From NCBI GenBank assembly GCA_044426345.1, contig JAWXUP010000009.1, positions 1 through 61,582 of the forward strand: DNA of 61,582 nucleotides, given 5' to 3'. This stretch comes from CAYJLC01 sp044426345. Lineage in GTDB: Bacteria; Bacillota; Clostridia; Oscillospirales; Butyricicoccaceae. The notes under the pieces were generated by a model that saw only the letters and a program-made list of their open reading frames with translations, ran no database searches and was not told where the DNA came from. This document shows positions 33,514 to 41,871 of the stretch, in pieces. The position numbers and the translations under genes are program-made. Numbering within the stretch: the stretch's first letter is position 1; every line of letters begins with the position of its first letter.

Positions 33514-34575
33514 ATGAAACTTTTAGTTATAGAAACTGATAAAATAATTAAAAATATTGAAAAAATACGTATAAAAACGAAAAGTCGTATAATTGCTGTA
33601 GTAAAAGCAAATGGATATGGTTTGGGGCTTGATGGCTTGGTAAAAATTCTGTTAGCACAAGGCATAGATTTTTTCGCAGTGACTGAATTACGTGATGCAA
33701 TATATATACGCCAAAATTTGAGCGAAACTGCAGATATTTTGTATATGGGAACCATTTTATGTGAAGAAAATGCTGAAAAAATAGTTATGAATAGCATAAC
33801 TGCAATGATTTCTAATGAAAATGATGCGAAACTGTTAAATTCTACAGGAGAAAAATTTGAAGTTTTAGCTAAAGCTCATATCAAAATTAATACTGGAATG
33901 AATAGATACGGTTTTGACAACTTAAATGATGTTTTAAATCTTAAAAAATACGATAAAATTGAGTTTTTAGGTATTTTTACACATTTTCACTCGGCGATGA
34001 ATAGGCAAGCAGTTGACCGTCAAATGACGATGTTTAATAAAATATTAAGTGGTTGCGAAAAATTTAACTTTCAGTGTGTACACGTGTGCAATTCGTATGC
34101 TACAATGAACTATGCTGACTTGCATTTTAACACAGTTCGTGTGGGTTCGGCTATCTTGGGAAGGGTTTCTGGTTCATATGGGCTAGGTAAAGTTGGATAC
34201 ATAAAAACTTATATTTCGGCTATAAATGTTCTTAAAAAAGGCGAATCTGTAGGATATCGTGCTGGTTTTACTGCAAAAAGTGATATGAAGACAGCAGTTT
34301 TGCCTTTGGGTTCGTTTGACGGATTGAATATCACTAAAAATGATGATATTTTCACGCCAATAGAGGTTTTACGTAGTATGTATCATAAATTTAAGATGTT
34401 GAATAAATCACTTTTTGTAACTGTAAATGGTGAAAAATGCCGTATTTTAGGAAAAATTGCACTAAATTCTACAGTTTTTGATATAACAAATATTGTATGT
34501 GAACTAGGTGATGAGGTTACGATTGATGTCAATCCTCTATATGTAAGTTCGGAAATTGAGCGTTTTTATGTCTAA
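33514..34575 (+). CDS. Divergent alanine-racemase-family PLP enzyme
   Basis: A second Alr-fold protein, 353 residues. The PLP lysine is kept (AVVKANGYGLG, K31) and a tyrosine is kept in SVGYRAGFTA near residue 248, with VRVGSAILGR. It departs from true Alr at places that shape the pocket: the usual A-Y-G-H-G after the lysine is GYGLG, and the C-terminal MCMIDV-like segment of the true Alr at 26.2 kb is replaced by IALNSTVFDIT, losing the Met-Asp pair. It may racemise another amino acid or have lost speed. It is sandwiched between femAB (2 bases) and the decarboxylase (8-base overlap). Confidence 0.85.
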   Translation: MKLLVIETDKIIKNIEKIRIKTKSRIIAVVKANGYGLGLDGLVKILLAQGIDFFAVTELRDAIYIRQNLSETADILYMGTILCEENAEKIVMNSITAMISNENDAKLLNSTGEKFEVLAKAHIKINTGMNRYGFDNLNDVLNLKKYDKIEFLGIFTHFHSAMNRQAVDRQMTMFNKILSGCEKFNFQCVHVCNSYATMNYADLHFNTVRVGSAILGRVSGSYGLGKVGYIKTYISAINVLKKGESVGYRAGFTAKSDMKTAVLPLGSFDGLNITKNDDIFTPIEVLRSMYHKFKMLNKSLFVTVNGEKCRILGKIALNSTVFDITNIVCELGDEVTIDVNPLYVSSEIERFYV

Positions 34576-35884
34576 AACACCACTTATAGATGCTTTAAAG
34601 TTAATAAAAAGTGATAGATATCATATGCCTGGTCACAAAGGAGTACGTCCTGAAGGATTTCCAGATGCATTTCAGATAGATTTTACAGAAATTGCAAAAA
34701 CGGGCAACCTTTTTTTAGAAGATGGACCAATTTTTGAAAGTGAAACGCTCTATCGCGAATATTTCGGTGCAAAACAGTGTATTTATCTTACAGGAGGGTC
34801 TACGCAAGGGATTTTAACGTCAGTTTTTACGCTGAAACCTAAAAAAATGCTTTGCGATAGAAATTCTCACAAAGCACTTTGTAATGCACTTGGTTTGTGC
34901 GACGTAGAACCTGTATTTGTGATGCCTGAAATCAATCAAGAATACGATGTTCCAGATGTAATATTACCTGAAAAAATAGAAGAAAAATTGATAAAAAATC
35001 CAGAAATTAATGCTGTTTTTATAACTTCACCGAACTATTTTGGTATTTATAGCGATGTGGAAAAAATTGCAAAAGTATGCCACAAATATAATGCGAAATT
35101 GATTGTTGACGAGGCTCACGGATGTCATTTTCCAGCCGTCGGTATTAAAAACGCAATTATGTGTGGAGCTGATATTGCAATTACTTCAGCGCATAAAACC
35201 ACGGATTGTTTAGGACAGGGAGCAGTTTTGCTTTCTAGCGATGAAAATCTGCCACTGCGAAAAAATGCTAGCATATTTGGAACATCTAGCCCATCTTATG
35301 TTATAATGTCGAGCATTGAAATGGGTTTAAAAAATACATATATGTACAAAAAAATGCCAGAAATATGCAAAAAATTTAAGATTGATATCGAAGAAAATAC
35401 GAAATTTCGTGTTATAAAACATAGTAATTTAGACCCTTGTAGGCTTACCATAAACACTAAATTCACTAATATTACAGGTGAAAAATTACACGAAATTTTA
35501 GAGGAAAAATTAGGCATAATACCCGAAATGAGCGATATATATAACGTAGTGTTTATTATTACTCCGAGAGATGAAAAATTGCAAATATTGCTCGAAAAAC
35601 TTATTGAAATAAGTAAAAACGTAGAAAAAATAGAAAATTGTGCAGCAAAATATCAAATAATTGAGCCAAAACGTGCAATTTCTGTCAGAAAAGCTATGTT
35701 TTGTGAAGAGAGACAAATTGATTTTTTCAAGGCAGAAGGCGAAATATCAAAGCAAATCATAGCACCATATCCACCGGGTGTTCCGATTATTTATCCAGGT
35801 GAAATTATTTTGCGTGAACACATTGAATATTTTACAAAAATGTGTTATAATAATTTTGAGAAAATATACATTATAAACAAATAG
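34568..35884 (+). CDS. Orn/Lys/Arg decarboxylase family PLP protein (YaaO-like)
   Basis: A fold-type I PLP enzyme of 438 residues, in the short Firmicute group of Orn/Lys/Arg decarboxylases. YHMPGHKG followed by TGNLFLEDGPIFESE is the family start. DEAHGCHFP near residue 190 has the PLP-binding aspartate, SAHKTTDCLGQGA near 212 the Schiff-base lysine, and PYPPGVPIIYPGE the C-terminal signature. It would make a polyamine from a basic amino acid, but this subgroup's substrate varies. Position before darA-holB-ricT equals Bacillus yaaO. ATG 34568 overlaps the racemase stop; the TTG at 34556 is an alternative. Confidence 0.88.
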   Translation: MSKTPLIDALKLIKSDRYHMPGHKGVRPEGFPDAFQIDFTEIAKTGNLFLEDGPIFESETLYREYFGAKQCIYLTGGSTQGILTSVFTLKPKKMLCDRNSHKALCNALGLCDVEPVFVMPEINQEYDVPDVILPEKIEEKLIKNPEINAVFITSPNYFGIYSDVEKIAKVCHKYNAKLIVDEAHGCHFPAVGIKNAIMCGADIAITSAHKTTDCLGQGAVLLSSDENLPLRKNASIFGTSSPSYVIMSSIEMGLKNTYMYKKMPEICKKFKIDIEENTKFRVIKHSNLDPCRLTINTKFTNITGEKLHEILEEKLGIIPEMSDIYNVVFIITPRDEKLQILLEKLIEISKNVEKIENCAAKYQIIEPKRAISVRKAMFCEERQIDFFKAEGEISKQIIAPYPPGVPIIYPGEIILREHIEYFTKMCYNNFEKIYIINK

Positions 35885-35896
35885 GAGGTATTATTT

Positions 35897-36220
35897 ATGA
35901 AAATGGTTTTTGCTATTGTCAATCAAGATGACACAAACAAAGTGGTAAATGAACTAATGAAAAAACGCTATCAAGTTACAAAACTTTCAACTACAGGTGG
36001 GTTTCTAAAAGCTGGTAATACTACTATTCTAATTGGTGTTTCCGAAGAAAAAGTAGATAATGTTATCGAAATTATTGGTAAATTTTCAAAAACAAGAAAA
36101 CAAGTTATACCTAGCACATCAGAACTAAATGCTGGCTTTTTCCCAAGTGTTCCAGTTGAAGTGTCTGTAGGCGGTGCTACAATCTTCGTAATGGACGTTG
36201 ACAGATTTGAAAAAGTATAA
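35897..36220 (+). CDS. darA: Cyclic-di-AMP receptor DarA (PII-like)
   Basis: A 107-residue PII-like trimeric protein that binds cyclic-di-AMP, also called PstA or YaaQ. MKMVFAIVNQDDTNKVVNEL, TKLSTTGGFLKAGNTTILIGV and the SVPVEVSVGGATIFVMDVDRFEKV end region are typical. The signalling target is not known in most species. AGGAGG precedes the ATG. holB starts inside its last codons (23-base overlap), so the two are coupled. The usual tmk and yaaR neighbours are absent. Confidence 0.95.
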   Translation: MKMVFAIVNQDDTNKVVNELMKKRYQVTKLSTTGGFLKAGNTTILIGVSEEKVDNVIEIIGKFSKTRKQVIPSTSELNAGFFPSVPVEVSVGGATIFVMDVDRFEKV

Positions 36221-37004
36221 CCTAGAGCAAAAAATAACGAAAAAGATGCTATCACACGCAATAATTTTGGCAGGAAAGCAAGATTTGAGTGATATTTCTT
36301 TGAAAATCGCAAAGTCTTTTACTTGTCAAGAGGAAAATCCACCGTGTAATCAGTGTAATTTCTGCAAAAAAGCAGATAAAGGTATAAATCCTGATATTAT
36401 AATTTTGGATTTTAAAGACGAAAAAATAACCGTCGATGAAATCAGAAAATTAAGAAAAGATGCCTATATTTTACCAAATGAGTGTGAAAAAAAGGTATAT
36501 ATAATAAAAAAAGGTCAAAATATGAATGTTCAAGCTCAAAATGCACTGCTTAAAACATTGGAAGAACCACCAAGGTTTGTGTGTTTTATAATAGAGTGTG
36601 AAAATGAGCAGAAACTTATGGATACGATACTGTCTCGGTGTAGTATTTATAGATTAAACGATGAAACTGATGTTTTTGACGATGAAATTTTTGAAAAAGC
36701 AAAGAAAATGGTTATATCTATTGCAAAAAACGATGAATTAGCTTTGCTTGAAACAAAAATAAAAACAAAAGCAGAGCTTTTATCCATACTTACTATTGTC
36801 AAAATATTCTTGCGCGATTCTTTGATTTTAAATGAGGAAAATAGTGCTACTTTTGATACGTGTAAAAAGTTGTCTTTAGCTAAAAGTACAGCTGAATTGT
36901 ACAGAATTTACGATATTTCCGTAAAAATAGAGGGTTTGTGCGAATTTAATATTTCTGTTCAAAATTTGATTTATTATTTTGCAACAGAGCTATATAGAAA
37001 ATAG
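36198..37004 (+). CDS. holB: DNA polymerase III delta-prime subunit (HolB-like)
   Basis: A 268-residue clamp-loader-type protein. MLSHAIILAG followed by a degenerate P-loop (no GKT) is typical of delta-prime, which does not hydrolyse ATP. A zinc module has C43, C50, C53 and C56 (CNQCNFC). NPDIIILDF, ITVDEIRKLR, QNALLKTLEEPP and ILSRCSIYRL are family motifs. The protein is smaller than the ~330-residue norm, with a short C-terminal domain. TTG 36198 within darA is the likely start; no good ribosome binding site is visible for later ones. ricT follows by 14 bases. Confidence 0.9.
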   Translation: MTDLKKYNLEQKITKKMLSHAIILAGKQDLSDISLKIAKSFTCQEENPPCNQCNFCKKADKGINPDIIILDFKDEKITVDEIRKLRKDAYILPNECEKKVYIIKKGQNMNVQAQNALLKTLEEPPRFVCFIIECENEQKLMDTILSRCSIYRLNDETDVFDDEIFEKAKKMVISIAKNDELALLETKIKTKAELLSILTIVKIFLRDSLILNEENSATFDTCKKLSLAKSTAELYRIYDISVKIEGLCEFNISVQNLIYYFATELYRK

Positions 37005-37018
37005 ATTGGAGAATAAAA

Positions 37019-37885
37019 TTGGCAACAGTAATTGGTGTTAGATTTAAAAAAATTGGAAAAATATATTATTTTAGTCCTAGAAATATGAACATTGAAGTAG
37101 GGCAAAATGTTATCGTTGAAACTGCTCGTGGAGTGGAATTTGGTGATGTTGCACTTTCTAATCGCGAAGTTTCAGACAAAAAAATTGTTGGTGAACTCAA
37201 GCAAGTTATAAGAATTGCAACAGAAAAAGATATTGCAGAATATCAAATTAACAAACAAAAAGAGAAAGATGCCTTTGATGTTTGTACTGAAAAAATAAAA
37301 AAACATAAAATACATATGAATTTAATTTCAACTGAGTATACTTTTGATAGAAGTAAAATTTTGTTTTATTTCACAGCAGATGGCAGAGTAGATTTTCGTG
37401 AGTTAGTAAAAGATTTAGCGTCTGTTTTTAGAACTCGTATAGAACTACGCCAAATTGGTGTGCGTGACAAATCAAAAATGGTTGGTGGTCTTGGAATTTG
37501 TGGAAAAACATTGTGTTGTTCTACATTTTTAGACGATTTTCAACCTGTATCTATAAATATGGCAAAAGACCAAGGTTTGTCTTTGAATCCTGTTAAAATT
37601 TCAGGTACTTGTGGCAGACTTATGTGTTGTTTAAAATACGAACAAGATGTTTATGCCGAACTTAATTCATATGCTCCGTCTAATGGTTCACTAGTTAAAA
37701 CTCCAGATGGACGAGGCGTTATATTGGAAAATCAAATTTTAAAAAGAACAGTAAAAGTACGTTTAGATGGGGTTGATATTCCTAAATATTATGATCTGAA
37801 TGATATTAAAGTACTCAAAGCAGGTCGTGTGCAACACGAATCTAAAAAAATTGATCCAGAAGTTGCAAAACTTATGAAGGAATAG
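37019..37885 (+). CDS. ricT: PSP1-domain regulatory iron-sulphur protein RicT (YaaT)
   Basis: A 288-residue PSP1-family protein. In Bacillus RicT (YaaT) joins RicA and RicF in the Y-complex that carries iron-sulphur clusters and promotes RNase Y processing and sporulation. ATVIGVRFKKIGKIYYF is the start. The cysteine-rich core GICGKTLCCSTFL and CGRLMCCLKYE supplies the cluster ligands, with NPVKISGT between. It starts at TTG 37019 after GGAG. Its place after holB matches the Bacillus yaa region. Confidence 0.95.
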   Translation: MATVIGVRFKKIGKIYYFSPRNMNIEVGQNVIVETARGVEFGDVALSNREVSDKKIVGELKQVIRIATEKDIAEYQINKQKEKDAFDVCTEKIKKHKIHMNLISTEYTFDRSKILFYFTADGRVDFRELVKDLASVFRTRIELRQIGVRDKSKMVGGLGICGKTLCCSTFLDDFQPVSINMAKDQGLSLNPVKISGTCGRLMCCLKYEQDVYAELNSYAPSNGSLVKTPDGRGVILENQILKRTVKVRLDGVDIPKYYDLNDIKVLKAGRVQHESKKIDPEVAKLMKE

Positions 37886-37893
37886 GAGAATCC

Positions 37894-38754
37894 ATGAGAA
37901 AAATTAAAATAATGGCAGATTCAGCGTCTGACATTACTCAAGCAAAAGCAAAAGAGCTTGGAATTACTGTAATTCCAGGATGCGTAAATCTAGGACAAGA
38001 AAATTTCAGAGATGGCGTGGATATTCAAAGTAAAGAATTTTTTGCAAAAGTTATAGCAAGTGATGTTATGCCTAAATCATCACAACCTAGTCCGGAAGCG
38101 TTTATGGAAGAATTTAGAAAATATGAAGATTATGATGATATTTTGTGTTTAGCGCTTACTTCAAAAAGTTCTGGAACATATAATTCAGCTTGTCTTGCAA
38201 AACAAATGCTAGAAGAAGAAAATTTCGGCGCGAAAATACATATTTTTGACACGTTGAATGCCTCTATAACAATTTTGTCAATGGTTAAAAATTGCAATAA
38301 AATGATTTTAGAAGGTAAAACAGTTCAAGAAATTATCAAACATCTAGAGTCTATTCGTGATAAAATGTCGTTATATTTTGTGTGTGACACATTGGATTAT
38401 TTGAAAAAAGGTGGCAGAATTAACACTGCAACCTATGCTATCGGCACACTTTTGAAAATCAAGCCAATTATTACATTCTTTAAAGGTGCTCCTATTGACT
38501 GTGAAAAAGTTCGTGGAATTGATCAAGCTAGAAGAAAATTAATTGAACTTTTTGAACAAAAATCAGAGGCTTTTTCTGAGATTTCTATTATTCACGCTGT
38601 TAATATGGAGCAAGCGAAAAAATTAGAAGAAGAAATTAAAGCAAAATTTAATGATATAAAAGTGCATATGTACGAAGTTGGCGCATCAACAGGAACACAT
38701 ACTGGTCCTGGAGCTTTCGGCGTTATATTCTGCGAAAAAGCACCACGCTGGTAG
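37894..38754 (+). CDS. DegV-family fatty-acid-binding protein
   Basis: A 286-residue DegV (FakB-like) protein that binds a fatty acid so that the kinase FakA can phosphorylate it for phospholipid synthesis. MADSASDITQAKAKELGITVIPG, the ALTSKSSGTYNSA serine loop, VCDTLDYLKKGGRIN and ASTGTHTGPGAFGVIF are diagnostic. No fakA is nearby. It follows ricT by 8 bases with AGGAG and ends the FemAB-to-degV run, with a terminator behind it. Confidence 0.93.
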   Translation: MRKIKIMADSASDITQAKAKELGITVIPGCVNLGQENFRDGVDIQSKEFFAKVIASDVMPKSSQPSPEAFMEEFRKYEDYDDILCLALTSKSSGTYNSACLAKQMLEEENFGAKIHIFDTLNASITILSMVKNCNKMILEGKTVQEIIKHLESIRDKMSLYFVCDTLDYLKKGGRINTATYAIGTLLKIKPIITFFKGAPIDCEKVRGIDQARRKLIELFEQKSEAFSEISIIHAVNMEQAKKLEEEIKAKFNDIKVHMYEVGASTGTHTGPGAFGVIFCEKAPRW

Positions 38755-38778
38755 ACAAAAAAATATTAGAACAAAGTC

Positions 38779-38815
38779 AAAGCTCTCAAACTTTTAAGAT
38801 TGAGAGCTTTTTTTT
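38779..38815. terminator. Bidirectional terminator between degV and rnhA
   Basis: AAAGCTCTCAA (38779-38789) pairs with TTGAGAGCTTT (38800-38810). A T run follows on the plus strand, and it also lies at the end of rnhA on the minus strand. Confidence 0.85.
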
Positions 38816-39407
38816 ATACTAAGCCAAGAGCCTTTTTTGCTAGAAAATCTGCAACATCGTTGTATTTATCACCAGAATGGCTTTTTACTTTGATGAAATG
38901 TACTTTTAAATCAGATTTTATGCTATCATAAAATGATTTGTAGGCTTTTGTGCCATCTTTGTTTGTTTTCCATTCACCAAGACACCAACGCGCAACACCT
39001 TCGTAGTCGTAATGGATTTTTACAGATTTTATGCTGTTGTCTAAACAATATTGCATAGCAAATTGTGAGCCTTTTATTTCTCCAGCAACATTTCGCATAT
39101 CAGCTAGTTCTTTATCAGCGAACTTTTCGCAAAACTCAAACTCTTCGCCATCACGCAAAATGATAACACCATAAGAATATTGATGTGTTTTAACGTCATA
39201 ACTTCCGTCAACATAAGCTATTACGCCGTCAAAAACTTCGTTTTCATCTATTTTACCAACGTTTAAGTAGTCATTTGCCTGTTCGAGTGTGGTAAAACTT
39301 TTATAAACTGCACCCGAAAAGCCTACAGTTTGCTTTTTGCATTCGTCCCAAGTGTGAAAAATCCCAGTCTTTCTACCAGCACGAACTGCATAAAATTTTG
39401 ATGCCAT
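38814..39407 (-). CDS. rnhA: Ribonuclease HI with N-terminal viroplasmin-like domain
   Basis: A 197-residue RNase H that cuts the RNA strand of RNA-DNA hybrids. The first ~50 residues (KFYAVRAGRKTGIFHTWDECKKQTVGF...FTTLEQANDYL) form the RNA/DNA-hybrid-binding domain shared with eukaryotic RNase H1 and caulimovirus viroplasmin. The catalytic domain carries D in AYVDGSY, E in VAGEIKGS, D in HYDYEGV and D in YNDVADFLAKKA, so all four acidic residues are present. It is transcribed away from degV and lies downstream of the chromate transporter genes. Confidence 0.93.
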   Translation of the reverse strand: MASKFYAVRAGRKTGIFHTWDECKKQTVGFSGAVYKSFTTLEQANDYLNVGKIDENEVFDGVIAYVDGSYDVKTHQYSYGVIILRDGEEFEFCEKFADKELADMRNVAGEIKGSQFAMQYCLDNSIKSVKIHYDYEGVARWCLGEWKTNKDGTKAYKSFYDSIKSDLKVHFIKVKSHSGDKYNDVADFLAKKALGLV

Positions 39408-39506
39408 ATATTGTCCTCTTAATTTTCTTCTATTTTAAGGTTCTTTTCAAGATAAGTGTGTGGTCGTCCATTCAAACTTAGCTACACTTATATCAAAAGT
39501 GATTAT

Positions 39507-40049
39507 TTAATATAAAATTATACCTAAGATTGCTGAAATAGGAATAACTTTGATGATTGACATATTTTTTGCAGACAACAAATACGCACAAACCACGAAA
39601 ATACCCAATGCTTTAAAATCTATGCTTAAAGGGGCGAATGATGGTATTACCGAGCTTGCAAAAAGTTCGATAGCAACACACGCTATGATACCAACGACGA
39701 TAGGTTTTAAAAATGAAAGCACCATAGATACGATTTTTATACCATTATATTTAAAGAAAAAATATGAAAGCAGTATTACTATTATAAATGGTGGAGTTAA
39801 AAAACCGAGCGTTGCAAATATAGAACCTAGCAAACCAGCTGTTTTCGTACCTACAAAAGTTGCAGCGTTAATAGCAATCGGTCCAGGTGTCATCTGAGAA
39901 ATGGTTATTATATCGGTGTATTCTGTCATTGTCAAAAATCCACGCTCAATTACCATTTCATCATAAAGCAAAGGAAGTGAGGCATATCCACCTCCGATTG
40001 TGAAGATACCTATTTTTACAAACGACCAATAAAGTTGCAAATAAATCAT
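39507..40049 (-). CDS. Chromate transporter family half-protein, second of a pair
   Basis: A 180-residue CHR-family membrane protein with about six hydrophobic segments. FTIGGGYASLPLLYDEMV and the SQMTPGPIAINAATFVG motif (with the conserved PGP) identify it. Short CHR proteins work as a pair of half-length subunits encoded side by side. Chromate efflux is the named function, but the natural substrate in anaerobes may be another anion. Its start overlaps the upstream half by 4 bases (ATGA-type), and the 99 bases after it before rnhA contain a possible stem ATAAGTGT/ACACTTAT at 39452-39491. Confidence 0.92.
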   Translation of the reverse strand: MIYLQLYWSFVKIGIFTIGGGYASLPLLYDEMVIERGFLTMTEYTDIITISQMTPGPIAINAATFVGTKTAGLLGSIFATLGFLTPPFIIVILLSYFFFKYNGIKIVSMVLSFLKPIVVGIIACVAIELFASSVIPSFAPLSIDFKALGIFVVCAYLLSAKNMSIIKVIPISAILGIILY

Positions 40050-40600
40050 AAATATCCTCCTTTATGTAGTTTGTAAAATGAATAAATAGTACTAAAAATT
40101 ATAGTAGCTAAAATAATGAAAATTACGTTTACAAAGAAAGCTAGCACAAATCCTATGATAATAATAGCTATATTTAATTTAGAACAAATCAAAGGTTTTA
40201 TCATTCCGATAACTGCTACTATAATAATTGCTGAAACGCCAGCAGCCATACCCGTTAAAGCGTGATTAACATAAAGATTATCACGAAAAGCTTCGTAAAA
40301 AAATGAAATTATAGTAATAATGATAAGTGGGGGAAGGGCAGTTGCAAAGCATGCTACCAAAGCTCCCCAAATTTGAGCAATTTTATACCCTAAGATAACC
40401 GAGGCATTAGTGGCTAATGCACCAGGTGCACTTTGAGCGATTGCTATCATATCAAGCATTTCATCTTCTTCGATAAGTTTTAAATCTTCTACGAATTTCT
40501 TACGCATCATAGGAACTATAACATATCCGCCACCTACGGTGAACATACTAATTAAAAAAGTTTCGCGAAAAAGCATTAAAAGTTTTTTCCTAGTATCCAT
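40046..40600 (-). CDS. Chromate transporter family half-protein, first of a pair
   Basis: A 184-residue CHR-family half. FTVGGGYVIVPMMRKKFV is the conserved opening, IAIAQSAPGALATNASVILGYK carries the second motif, and several membrane segments follow. Together with the downstream half it makes the antiparallel two-subunit transporter. It differs from its partner in sequence, as is normal for short-chain CHR pairs. It starts 15 bases after tcdA on the minus strand. Confidence 0.92.
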   Translation of the reverse strand: MDTRKKLLMLFRETFLISMFTVGGGYVIVPMMRKKFVEDLKLIEEDEMLDMIAIAQSAPGALATNASVILGYKIAQIWGALVACFATALPPLIIITIISFFYEAFRDNLYVNHALTGMAAGVSAIIIVAVIGMIKPLICSKLNIAIIIIGFVLAFFVNVIFIILATIIFSTIYSFYKLHKGGYL

Positions 40601-40615
40601 TTTACACCTTGATTT

Positions 40616-41323
40616 CTATATAAGTTGTTTAATCACATATCCTGCAAGCATTAGACCTGCAGTTGATGGTACAAAAGATATCGAACCTGGAACATTTCCT
40701 TTCCCTTGAGGGATATCATCTAATTGAGTAGGTTTTAGAGGAATTTCCTTGCTGAAGAGAACGGTATGTTTATAAATTTTGCGATTTTTAAGTTCTCGAC
40801 GCATAACTCGAGCTAGCGGACAAACCGAAGTTTTAGAAATATCACAAATTTCAAATTTTGACGGGTCGAGTTTATTACCTGTTCCCATAGCTGAAATTAT
40901 CGGAATATTTCGTTCGTGTGCAGTTTTTATAAGGTCGAGTTTTGAAGTAACGCTGTCGATAGCGTCAATTATATAGTCATATTTTATATCTAAAATTTCA
41001 TCACGATTTTCAGCAGTATAATACTCGCGAATTACACGAATTTTTAAATCAGGGTTTATATCAAGAGCACGGTCGTTTAGTACATCAGCCTTGAATTTGC
41101 CAACTGTTGAGTGCAAAGCACAAAGTTGACGATTTATATTTGACACAGCAATAGTATCGTGGTCGCAAAGTGTAAGAGAACCGATTCCAGTACGAGCTAA
41201 AGCCTCTACGGAAAAGCTACCAACACCACCAAGACCTATTACTAAAATGTGTGCATTTTTTAGCTTTAATAAAGCATCTGAACCTAAAAGCATTTCAGTT
41301 CTAATACTCTGATTTTTGTTCAT
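40616..41323 (-). CDS. tcdA: tRNA threonylcarbamoyladenosine dehydratase TcdA
   Basis: An E1-like, ThiF-fold enzyme that converts t6A37 in tRNA to the cyclic ct6A form. The 235-residue protein shows the nucleotide-binding VIGLGGVGSFSVEALARTGIG near residue 32, the DHDTIAVSNINRQ region, DAIDSVTSKLDL, and CPLARVMRRELK with a conserved cysteine. Size matches TcdA rather than MoeB or HesA. It is downstream of the 6S RNA candidate on the minus strand and is followed by the CHR pair. Confidence 0.9.
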   Translation of the reverse strand: MNKNQSIRTEMLLGSDALLKLKNAHILVIGLGGVGSFSVEALARTGIGSLTLCDHDTIAVSNINRQLCALHSTVGKFKADVLNDRALDINPDLKIRVIREYYTAENRDEILDIKYDYIIDAIDSVTSKLDLIKTAHERNIPIISAMGTGNKLDPSKFEICDISKTSVCPLARVMRRELKNRKIYKHTVLFSKEIPLKPTQLDDIPQGKGNVPGSISFVPSTAGLMLAGYVIKQLI

Positions 41324-41346
41324 AAATTTACCTCTAACGTACTAAA

Positions 41347-41369
41347 AGCTGCACTAAAAAAGCACAGCT
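41347..41369 (-). terminator. Terminator behind the 6S RNA candidate
   Basis: On the minus strand AGCTGTGC pairs with GTGCAGCT (two G-U pairs) and is followed by TTTTAG. Confidence 0.5.
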
Positions 41370-41385
41370 AAAAGTTTAAATTATA

Positions 41386-41579
41386 ACCCCGATAAATCCG
41401 TCGTTCCCTAATAGTAACCTGCAAAAAAGCAGGTGGGTTATCTCTCGTTTGCTTCTGTGCTTCCAACGTCCAATATATGTCAAAGCATAATCGGGAGGCG
41501 TGCAATCTTCACCAACGAATACGAAGTCCCTTATTAGAAATGTAGGTTTAAAAAAGAAACTAACGCAATCTCCAGGGGT
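41386..41579 (-). ncRNA. ssrS: 6S RNA candidate
   Basis: The 194 bases between ACCCC (41386-41390) and GGGGT (41575-41579) fold back as a closing stem, with a second block AACG/CGTT just inside. On the minus strand the 5' part carries AAACCTACATTTCTAATAAGG, an arm TCGTT/AACGA, the terminal hairpin TGCTTT...GGAAGCA around TTGGACGTT, and a small ACCTGC/GCAGGT hairpin on the 3' side of the central bubble. That layout, and several short motifs I know from clostridial 6S RNA, fit the sigma-A-holoenzyme-binding RNA. No protein frame exists. Its promoter would lie in the upstream DUF1292 gene, or it is processed. Confidence 0.72.
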
Positions 41580-41586
41580 ATTTTAA

Positions 41587-41871
41587 TTATTGAGCAGCTT
41601 CATCTTGAGCAGCTTCTTCACGTTCTAAGAAAATATTGAATACTGTCATAAGTTCATCTTCATTTTCGATAGCTTCAAGCATTTCTTCGTTGTCAATTTC
41701 TGTAACTTTTAAGATAACAACTTCAGCTTCTTCATCAGGTTGTAAATCAGCAGGAATGAAAGCAACATAAGTTGCGCCTTCGTGATCTATTGTATCAATG
41801 TGTTCAAATTCAGCTTCAACCCCATCTTCGTCGGTTAAAGTAACGAAATTGTTTCCGTATTCTTCGCTCAT
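41587..41871 (-). CDS. DUF1292 protein (YrzB-like)
   Basis: A 94-residue acidic DUF1292 protein of unknown function, with the core FVTLTDEDGVEAEFEHIDTI followed by DHEGATYVAF, and VVILKV. In Bacillus the homologue yrzB follows the Holliday-junction resolvase yrrK, but here that neighbour is absent. A longer frame begins at 41886, but its first codons (ATGGAGGAC) are the ribosome binding site itself: GGAGGA at 41884-41879 stands 7 bases before ATG 41871. The C-terminus is rich in glutamate and alanine. The 200 bases upstream are AT-rich. Confidence 0.88.
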   Translation of the reverse strand: MSEEYGNNFVTLTDEDGVEAEFEHIDTIDHEGATYVAFIPADLQPDEEAEVVILKVTEIDNEEMLEAIENEDELMTVFNIFLEREEAAQDEAAQ

